From assembly GCA_937898715.1 (NCBI GenBank), contig CALEKA010000105.1:1-29556 (forward strand): a stretch of 29,556 nucleotides of DNA, read 5' to 3'. Below are positions 16,305 through 23,800 of the stretch, in pieces (position 1 is the stretch's first letter; each line of letters starts with the position of its first letter). The notes beneath the pieces are model-generated. The model did not search any database and was not told the DNA's origin. It saw nothing but the letters and a program-made list of their open reading frames with translations. The position numbers and the translations under genes are program-made. This stretch comes from an uncultured Prevotella sp. (GTDB taxonomy: Bacteria; Bacteroidota; Bacteroidia; Bacteroidales; Bacteroidaceae).

Positions 16305-16333
16305 CAAAGTTAGTGATTTTTCCACTACCTTTG
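16305..16333. promoter_or_regulatory. Divergent pyrG/rsmG promoter region
   Basis: On the minus strand TAACTTTG (16305-16312) is a -7 box for pyrG. On the plus strand TACCTTTG (16326-16333) is a -7 box for rsmG, with TTGC at 16302-16305 about 20 bp upstream as a weak -33. The two core promoters lie within 29 bp, so the two genes probably compete for RNA polymerase. Confidence 0.65.
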
Positions 16334-16351
16334 CACCAAATAGGTAAAAAT

Positions 16352-16978
16352 ATGAACGCAGATATTATCTTTCAATACTTTCCTGAGTTGTCTGACACTC
16401 AGCGTGAGCAGTTCAATCAGCTTGATGCTCTCTATCGTGATTGGAACGCTAAAATCAATGTGATTTCGCGTAAGGATATAGACAATCTTTATCCCCACCA
16501 CGTGCTCCACTCTTTGGGCATTGCTAAGGTGATAAGTTTTCGTCCAGGTACGAAGATCATGGACATTGGTACGGGCGGAGGTTTCCCTGGCATTCCCTTA
16601 GCAATTCTTTTCCCCGAATGTCAATTTAAGTTGATTGATAGCATTGGTAAGAAGATTAAAGTGGCGAGTGCTGTGGCGCAAGCCATCGGACTGAAGAATG
16701 TTGAGATAGAACACCGCAATGTGATGGAAGAAAAGGGCAAGTACGACTTCGTGGTGAGCCGTGCTGTGATGAATGCTTCCGATCTTGTGAAACTGGTTCG
16801 CAAAAATGTGGCACGTGAGCAACGAAATGCTTTGCCCAATGGATTGATTTGTCTTAAGGGCGGAGATGTAGCGGCAGAACTTGCGCCATTCGCTCATTGC
16901 TCAGAAGTGTGGAACTTGAGTCAGTACTTCGGGGATGACTTCTTCGAAACGAAAAAGGTAACTTATATACAATTATAA
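16352..16978 (+). CDS. rsmG: 16S rRNA (guanine-N7) methyltransferase RsmG
   Basis: A 208-aa methyltransferase that modifies a guanine in the 530 loop of 16S rRNA (G527 in E. coli numbering), also called GidB. The start is ATG 16352, which begins MNADIIFQYFPELS; the longer frame to 16292 runs through the promoter. Near the N-terminus the WNAKINVISRKD motif is typical. The SAM-binding motif is MDIGTGGGFPGIPLAI (about 70-85), with an acidic residue in FKLIDS at the next strand. The VVSRAV motif follows (about 135). The length is standard. Confidence 0.95.
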   Translation: MNADIIFQYFPELSDTQREQFNQLDALYRDWNAKINVISRKDIDNLYPHHVLHSLGIAKVISFRPGTKIMDIGTGGGFPGIPLAILFPECQFKLIDSIGKKIKVASAVAQAIGLKNVEIEHRNVMEEKGKYDFVVSRAVMNASDLVKLVRKNVAREQRNALPNGLICLKGGDVAAELAPFAHCSEVWNLSQYFGDDFFETKKVTYIQL

Positions 16979-16994
16979 TAATAGGCGTGCAGAG

Positions 16995-17023
16995 AGCGCA
17001 CCAGTTCTGATGACTGGTGCGCT
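16995..17023 (+). terminator. Hairpin after rsmG
   Basis: An 11-bp perfect stem, AGCGCACCAGT (16995-17005) with its complement (17013-17023), has a 7-nt loop. It is followed by TTGCTG, so the T tail is weak. It occupies the space where a longer start of the next gene would lie, and supports the start at 17044. Confidence 0.65.
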
Positions 17024-17043
17024 TTGCTGCACCAACAAAAGAT

Positions 17044-17685
17044 ATGCAAATCACTCGTTTTGTTGTAAACATGATACAAGAGAACTGCTACCTTGCATGG
17101 GACGACACGCAAGAGGCGGTTCTCATTGATTGTGGTGCTTTTCATCCAGAAGAGAGAAAGGCTATTAGCGATTTTATCGCAGCACATCATCTGAAGTTGA
17201 CCCACTTGCTTAACACGCATGGTCACTTCGATCACGTATTTGGTGCTCAGTTTGTGCACGATACTTATGGAGTGGATATAGAGCTTTGCGCTGACGAACG
17301 TGAAACGTATGAGCAGGCTGCTCAGCAGATGAGTCAGTTTCTTCACCTCGACTATCCGCTTACGCTCCCTCCCGTGGGTAAGTACTTTAAAGATGGCGAT
17401 ATAATCAAGGTGGGCAAAATGCAGTTTCGCGTGATAGAAACTCCGGGACACACTCCAGGCGGAGTCTGCTTCTATGAGGAGAAAGAGCACGTGCTCTTTA
17501 GCGGAGATAGCCTTTTCCGTCATGAGATAGGCAGATGCGACCTTCCTGGAGGAAATGAGGCTTCGCTGATTCATGCCTTGAAGACGCGAGTGCTTACCTT
17601 GCCCGACGATGTACAGGTGCTTCCTGGACATGGACCCGCTACTACGGTAGGTGAGGAACGCGGTCTAAATTATTATCTGCGTTAA
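17044..17685 (+). CDS. MBL-fold metallo-hydrolase (glyoxalase II-like)
   Basis: A 213-aa soluble metallo-beta-lactamase-fold hydrolase of the YcbL/glyoxalase II-like class, expected to bind two metals. The ligands are visible: THGHFDH (His59, His61, Asp63, His64), His136 in TPGHTPGG, Asp155 in SGDSLF and His196 in LPGHGP. It lacks the extra C-terminal substrate domain of true glyoxalase II, so the substrate cannot be assigned; a thioester is likely. The frame runs up to 17017, but that start lies inside the hairpin at 16995-17023, and MQITRFVVNMIQENCYL is the usual family start. Confidence 0.9.
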   Translation: MQITRFVVNMIQENCYLAWDDTQEAVLIDCGAFHPEERKAISDFIAAHHLKLTHLLNTHGHFDHVFGAQFVHDTYGVDIELCADERETYEQAAQQMSQFLHLDYPLTLPPVGKYFKDGDIIKVGKMQFRVIETPGHTPGGVCFYEEKEHVLFSGDSLFRHEIGRCDLPGGNEASLIHALKTRVLTLPDDVQVLPGHGPATTVGEERGLNYYLR

Positions 17686-17816
17686 ACTGCTTGGAATGTT
17701 CATTGGAAGTGCAGAAGCAAATAGCTTGAAAGGGAATTAGTTCTGCCTCTAAAGCCGTTTGCCTCTTTGCTTAATGCCAACGCGATTGATCACTCCTATT
17801 ATATATATAGTACGAT

Positions 17817-18980
17817 ATGAATAAACTTATTCTGCTTGCCATGCTCTCAGCAGCGCCGCTGTGCGCAATGGCTGAAAATGAAGATAGAGACAATCCCCAT
17901 CCTTATACTAATCTCGATTACGAAACAGAGGGCTATACCATCAAGACAAAGCCTGATACGCAGTCGCGCCTTTTGCAGCAGATGCAGCCTTCTGTAAAGT
18001 TTGGTGGCTACATTATGGGCAAATACTCTATCAGCGATCGTAGCGGACAGAGCAATAATGGAGGGTTCGACCTCCGCTTCATCCGTCTCTATGCTGATGG
18101 CCATGTATACAAAGACTTCTACTATAAACTTCAGATGGAAGTGAATGGTGCTCCAGGCGACAACAAAGGTCCTCGTGTGCTCGATGCATTTATCGAGTGG
18201 CAGCACTTCGACTTCTTACGCTTAAAGTTCGGACAGTTTAAGCGTTCCTTTGGTTTTGAGAATCCTATGAGTCCGCTCGCCATAGGTATGGGAAGTTATT
18301 CTCAGGCTACGATGAAACTTGCTTCTATCAATGATCGTAATGGCGAAGGAGCCTACAATAAGAGTTCGGGCCGCGATCTTGGATTCCAAGTGCAGGGTGA
18401 TTTCTTGAAAGGTCGTGATGGTCACAACTGGGTGCACTATCAACTCGGCATATTCAATGGTCAGGGCATCAACCATACGGACAAGGATCATCATAAGGAC
18501 CTCATCGGTGGACTTTGGATCTCACCTGTCAAGAATCTTGCGATTGGTGGCTTCGGCTGGAATGGAAAGTATACCAATGAGAAGGATCTCTCGCAGAGCG
18601 TAAAGCGTGTGCGCTGGGGAGCGGGTCTTAAGTATGAGAGCGATTGGACCGTGCGCGGTGAGTACATGAGTTCTGTCGGTGGTGGTGTAATGTCTGCTGC
18701 TGGCATACCCGATCGTTCTGATGCATGGTATGCCACGGTGGGTGTGCCTGTCGTAAAGAACTTGAAGGTGTATGGTCGCTACGATTGCTATCGTGATAAT
18801 AAGCATTCTTGGCAGTCGCTCTGCACGAATTATGGTCTTTCAGCAAACTATACTTTAGGCAAGAATCTTATCTTCCAGCTCAACTACGCTTTCACCAACG
18901 ATCGTTCGGCACGTCATGCTGCTACTCCGAAAGATTCTCATTACAACACTTTCGATGTGCAAGTGACGGCACGCTTCTGA
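17817..18980 (+). CDS. Outer-membrane porin, phosphate-selective O/P family
   Basis: A 387-aa outer-membrane beta-barrel related to OprO/OprP. The signal peptide ends AMA (residue 19). The mature protein begins with an acidic stretch, then alternating beta-strands such as VKFGGYIMGKY, DLRFIRLYADG and YYKLQMEVN. LRLKFGQFKRSFGFENP is the conserved barrel motif of this family. It ends in Phe (QVTARF), as BAM-dependent barrels do. In Bacteroidales such proteins are often general or anion porins, so phosphate selectivity is not shown. It stands alone, ended by the hairpin at 19021-19062. Confidence 0.9.
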   Translation: MNKLILLAMLSAAPLCAMAENEDRDNPHPYTNLDYETEGYTIKTKPDTQSRLLQQMQPSVKFGGYIMGKYSISDRSGQSNNGGFDLRFIRLYADGHVYKDFYYKLQMEVNGAPGDNKGPRVLDAFIEWQHFDFLRLKFGQFKRSFGFENPMSPLAIGMGSYSQATMKLASINDRNGEGAYNKSSGRDLGFQVQGDFLKGRDGHNWVHYQLGIFNGQGINHTDKDHHKDLIGGLWISPVKNLAIGGFGWNGKYTNEKDLSQSVKRVRWGAGLKYESDWTVRGEYMSSVGGGVMSAAGIPDRSDAWYATVGVPVVKNLKVYGRYDCYRDNKHSWQSLCTNYGLSANYTLGKNLIFQLNYAFTNDRSARHAATPKDSHYNTFDVQVTARF

Positions 18981-19020
18981 CGAGCTGCATAGCGGTTAGA
19001 ATGCAATAATCAAATAAGCT

Positions 19021-19062
19021 CAAGCCCCAAACATTAGTAAGCATGCTAATGTTTGGGGCTTG
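19021..19062. terminator. Bidirectional terminator between the porin and DUF1846 genes
   Basis: A 17-bp perfect stem, CAAGCCCCAAACATTAG (19021-19037) with its complement (19046-19062), has an 8-nt loop. It lies 40 bp after the porin stop and 108 bp after the stop of the convergent DUF1846 gene, so it could serve both. Confidence 0.8.
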
Positions 19063-19170
19063 AACTTTATCGTATGTAAATGTTTTTCAAATGAGGAAGG
19101 TAAAGAGTTGCGTTTACTTACTTGTTAGCTATTCACTCCGTCGGGTTTGTCAAACCATTACAAGAGCTCG

Positions 19171-20634
19171 TTATTTCTTCAGTACGGGCTCGCAAGTAAG
19201 ATTAACGCCCAATTTCTTAAAGATCTTCTGATCCACTTCACTCAGCATGACGGTGCAGTGTACTTGGCATCCACGGAGCTTGGGCAATTGTTCGAGTGCT
19301 TGCTTACAGTCTTCATCATTTTCGGAGAGAACGGATAGTGCCACGAGCACTTCGTCGGTGTGCAGACGAGGATTGTGACCGCCCAGATAGTGAATCTTCG
19401 TATGCTGGATAGGCTCAATCATCGACTGCGGGATGAGTTTGCGACTATGGTCGATACCAGCAAGGTGCTTCATCACGTTGAGTAGCAATGCCGCGCTACA
19501 ACCAAGCAGTTCGCTTGAACTTCCAGTAATAATCGTACCATCTTCCAGCTCTATAGCAGCCGAGGTGTGTCCTGTCTCCTTCAGTGCCTGCTTAGCTGCT
19601 GTGGTGGTGCGGCGGAAGTCGGTGGTGATGTGGGCTTGATTGAAGAGCATCTGAATCTTGCTAATCTCAGCCTCGTTGCATGCGCCGCGTGCAAGCTTGT
19701 TGGTGGCATCATAGTAGCGTCGCACGATTTCATTCTTCGAAGCTTCGCAACAAGCCTCGTCATCGCTGATGCAGAATCCTACCATGTTCACGCCCATATC
19801 GGTGGGCGACTTGTAAGGATTCGAACCATAGATGCCCTCAAACAGTGCGTTGAGCACGGGATAGATCTCGATGTCGCGATTGTAGTTGATAGCTATCTTG
19901 TTGTATGCTTCCAGATGGAAGGGGTCTATCATGTTCACGTCGTTGAGATCGGCTGTAGCGGCCTCGTAAGCAATGTTTACGGGGTGCTTTAGAGGAAGAT
20001 TCCACACAGGGAAAGTTTCAAACTTCGCATAGCCAGCGCGAATGCCGCGTTTGTTCTCATTGTAGAGTTGGCTCAAGCAGACAGCCATTTTGCCGCTACC
20101 TGGACCAGGGGCCGTTACGATTACGAGCGGACGCTGTGTCTCCACATAGTCGTTCTTACCGAAACCCTCGTCGGAAGCAATGAGCTTTACATCGTGAGGG
20201 TAGCCCTCGATGAGGTAGTGGCAGTAAGTCTTAATGCCGTCGCGCTCGAGTCGTTGCTTAAATTGCGTAGCAGCGGGCTGTCCATTATAATGCGTGATAA
20301 CAACTGATCCTACCATGAATCCACGATTCTGAAACTCACCGCGAAGGCGGAGCACATCCTCATCGTAAGTGATGCCAAGGTCGGCGCGCTTCTTGTTTTT
20401 CTCGATGTCGGCAGCGCTGATTACGATGACTATCTCAATGCTGTCGCTGATCTTCTGAAACATGCGCAACTTGCTGTCGGGCAGGAATCCGGGCAATACG
20501 CGACTTGCGTGGTGGTCGTCGAAGAGTTTACCCCCGAGTTCGAGGTAAAGCTTGCCATCGAATTGTGATATTCTCTCCTTGATGTGTTCAGACTGTATCT
20601 TCTGATACTTCTCGTTGTCAAATCCTATTCTCAT
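19171..20634 (-). CDS. DUF1846 family protein
   Basis: A 487-aa cytoplasmic protein of the DUF1846 family, a conserved bacterial family without an agreed activity. It starts MRIGFDNEKYQKIQSEHI, typical of the family. A glycine-rich loop, TAPGPGSGK (174-182), looks like a nucleotide-binding loop. Further conserved blocks include MVGFCISDDEACCEASKNEI and the Gly/Ser-rich stretch ITGSSSELLGCSA. The length is full for the family (about 490-500). It is a single-gene unit: a -7 box (TAATTTTG, 20662-20669 on the minus strand) precedes it. No neighbour clarifies the role. Confidence 0.9.
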   Translation of the reverse strand: MRIGFDNEKYQKIQSEHIKERISQFDGKLYLELGGKLFDDHHASRVLPGFLPDSKLRMFQKISDSIEIVIVISAADIEKNKKRADLGITYDEDVLRLRGEFQNRGFMVGSVVITHYNGQPAATQFKQRLERDGIKTYCHYLIEGYPHDVKLIASDEGFGKNDYVETQRPLVIVTAPGPGSGKMAVCLSQLYNENKRGIRAGYAKFETFPVWNLPLKHPVNIAYEAATADLNDVNMIDPFHLEAYNKIAINYNRDIEIYPVLNALFEGIYGSNPYKSPTDMGVNMVGFCISDDEACCEASKNEIVRRYYDATNKLARGACNEAEISKIQMLFNQAHITTDFRRTTTAAKQALKETGHTSAAIELEDGTIITGSSSELLGCSAALLLNVMKHLAGIDHSRKLIPQSMIEPIQHTKIHYLGGHNPRLHTDEVLVALSVLSENDEDCKQALEQLPKLRGCQVHCTVMLSEVDQKIFKKLGVNLTCEPVLKK

Positions 20635-20661
20635 GGGGTGCTACTATACAAAATTTGATTG

Positions 20662-20669
20662 CAAAATTA
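20662..20669 (-). promoter_or_regulatory. -7 box of the DUF1846 gene
   Basis: TAATTTTG on the minus strand matches TAnnTTTG and lies 28 bp upstream of the DUF1846 ATG. No good -33 box was found at the usual distance. Confidence 0.5.
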
Positions 20670-20764
20670 AGAAAAGTTGCTCGCATACGAGGGGTAAATC
20701 TTTCCTTTTTTGCAACAAATGCTTTTGCATGACATGAATTGCTCCGTGCACATCGTGTACAGAA

Positions 20765-20800
20765 AATCCCATCCCTTAGCAGATGTTAGGGGATGGGATT
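20765..20800 (-). terminator. Terminator of the GH89 gene
   Basis: An 11-bp stem, AATCCCATCCC (20765-20775) with its complement (20790-20800), has a 14-nt loop. On the minus strand it is followed by TTTTCTGT. It lies 24 bp downstream of the GH89 stop. Confidence 0.8.
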
Positions 20801-20823
20801 CAAAACTGTAGCAAGGTGGGGGA

Positions 20824-23800
20824 TTATTTCACCACCACCTTATTGCCATTGATGATATACACGCCACGTTGCAAACTCTTCAGCTTGCTGCTGGATATCT
20901 GACGGCCATTGAGGTCGTAGATGCTTACGGGCTGGATGCTCGTTGAGGCATTGGGAGAGTGAATGCCTGTCAGCGTAGCGATGTTGATGGTTGGAGCAGA
21001 ATGATCGTCGCCAGTCAGCATGGCTGTGAATGGGCTTATGCTAAATGTGCTCTTTTCGTTGAGCAACTTTAGTAGCGTATAGTCCTCATTGAATGTGTAG
21101 ATGCGAGCCGTAAAGTTTGCTTCCTTCGTGCTGCCGTTTACCACAGCACCATTGAGTTGCTTCCCCTCTGCTTCGGATTGGGGAAATTGTAAGGTAAGGC
21201 TCTTTCCGCTCCATTCTTCGGGAATGCTCATGAGGTAAATGCCACTTTGAATCTCGCTTGCTTTTGTAAAAGTTCCATTCTCATAGCGAAGCAAGATGAG
21301 TTTGCTTTCTGAAACTTCGTCGGCATCAATCCCCTCCACAAACATGCCTGTGGGCGCTGCAGGGAAGTAGAACGAGCCATACGCGTTGGTGGGCATTTCG
21401 ATAGAGATCCATACGGGAATGTCTTGACTTAGCGTAGAAGCCGTGGGGGTATCTGTTCCAGAAGTCTTTAAGTATACGGCATCCTCGGATGTAAGCTTTT
21501 GGGCTGTTGCGTCAGCCAAGTCGTTCGAACCGCTCACTAAGGCAAGGACGGGGATTCCCCATGCCTTGCGGTAAGTCTCAATGTTGGCTTCGCTCACCTG
21601 TGCGTAAAGGTGGCAACCATCAAAAGCCTTTGCCATAGCCACGGCGGGGGTAGCATTGGTGCTGGAGATGTAGCGTAAGTTGCGGCATTGACTGAAAGCC
21701 TCATTGCTGATGGTCTTTACCTTCGAAGGCAAAGAAAGCACGCTGCTGAGTCGGCCTGCGGGGTAGGCAAGGAGCGAAGTGCCTTCCTTGTCGTAGAGCA
21801 CATTGTCTGTGGCAGAGAATGCGGGATTCTCCTTGTCGATGGTTAGCCTCTGTAGATGGGTGCAACCTTTCAGTGGATTGACTGCAGCTTCGGGGTGGCT
21901 CACCACGAGGCTGTTCAGATTCACTCCCTCGGGAAGTGCTGTGCAAAGTTGCTCCACGGTGTTGAGCGCATAGCTCTTTTCGGTGTAGCTATCTGTGTCA
22001 GTCCCGTTGTCGATGCTCACGCTCAAGTCGCCCTGAGCATTGTGGGCTACGCTTACGGAGAAAGTCTTCTTGCCTTGCGTCAGGGTGAACACCTTCTTCT
22101 CGTCGCTTCTGAGCTTCAGCACGATGTTGCCCGAGGCAGCAAGATAGAGTTGGAATCCCTTGTCGTAGATACTGGCTAAAGCTTCCGTGCCTGTGGCAAG
22201 GAGTGAAGATCCCCACTGATTGAAGCTTTGTCCGCCATTCTCCACGTTGAACGTAATCGTCCAATCGTCGTCGGTGGTCAAAGCGCTACCCAACTTGATG
22301 GCATCGTTCTGTACGCCCTTGCCGCTATAGTTGCCAGTGTAGATGGCGCCCGATGCTGCAAATTGCTTAATCGAGGCAGGCAGCGAGAGTGAGGTCAGAC
22401 TGGTGTTTCCCTGTAAAGCCTCGGAAGCGATGCCCACGATGGGGTGGCTTTCGTAAGATGCAGGAATATCGAGTGCGCCGCTTCCGCTTGTGGCACGTGT
22501 AAGGGTCAGTTCATCGTCGTCGTTGGCTTCGTACTGAAACGTCCAATTACCGATGGTGAGTTCCCCTGGAAGCTCTTTTTGAAAATTTGCGGTGTACGTG
22601 CCACTCTCAGGAGCGCGGAAACGCAAGAAGTTGCCGTCAATCCAGCTCTTCGGTACAGCACGTCCGTACTGGTCTGTCCATTTTACGGAGTAGCCTGCGA
22701 TGGGGTAGGAGCGGAGCACGATCTCGTTTCCTGTACCATAGGTGAATGTTTCGGGTTGTCCGTTGGCATCGACTGTTCCCTTGGTTAAGTCGGCACTCTT
22801 CACCGTGATAGTGCAGGGAGTAGATGCTTGACTTGTTACTTCTACGGGAATGTCGTAGACCATGCGCATGGCTTGAGCCTTAGCGGGCATTGCCCCCTTG
22901 CTGTCGTAGCCTTTTGCCCAAGCACCGTCTAAGCGCAAACGGATGTGGGTGATGCCTTCGGGCACATCGTAGGGCAGGAGCACTTTGAGCGTGTAGTCAT
23001 TGAGTTCAGGGTTGTCGTTAGTCTCTTTCTTACCAGCGGTAGCTACGAGTTCATCGGCATCGTCGAAGTCGCCATCGCAGTTCCAGTCGGCATAGGCTGA
23101 GAGATTGCAGTAGTTCAATCCGCCAGCACTGGTCCAGTGCAACGTGATCTGGCTACCCTTAGGCGCCTTCACCACTTGTGATGTTTGGCAGAGCGATTGC
23201 GGGCAAACGTCTGTCGAGTAGATAGTCTGTTCGCTGCTGCCATTCTGGCTCATGCCCAATTGCTTAATATATTGTCCGTAGTCGCTGACCACGCCTATTT
23301 CGCTGCGATCCTCAGCAGGAGTGCCCCACTTATTGACGATGAAGTTGGCACGGAATGAAGCAGCGGCTGCGCCATAGTAAGTATAAGGATTGTCCGTACT
23401 TATTACGTTGCCTTGAGCGTCGGTCCAATTTAAAAAGTCGTAGCCACCCATGGGAGTAGCCTTCATGGTCACTTCGTCTTTGCCCGTTACGCTCAGCGCG
23501 TCGCTACCCTCAATGCTTACGCTTCCTTGCTGGCTATCGGCCGAGGCTACGCTTACGGTACGAGCGGTCTGAATGTCGTCCTTGAGGGTTACTTTAAAGT
23601 CGAGCGAAGTGCCATCGCTCAGCGTCAACTTGGCTGCCACTTTACCAATAGCTGCTTTGGCAGGAATGGCAACGGAGAGAGTGCTGAACGTCTCATCGGC
23701 GGAGATTGTACCATCATTGTTGAGGTCGATTCCCAATGATGCCGTTGTGCCCTCGGGCACATTCTGAAGAGGGAATGTATAAGTCTCGCCACGCAGTGCC

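Noticed and set aside
17017..17043. Longer start for the MBL-fold gene
   Set aside because: The ATG at 17017 lies inside the right arm of the hairpin after rsmG, and the family start is at 17044.
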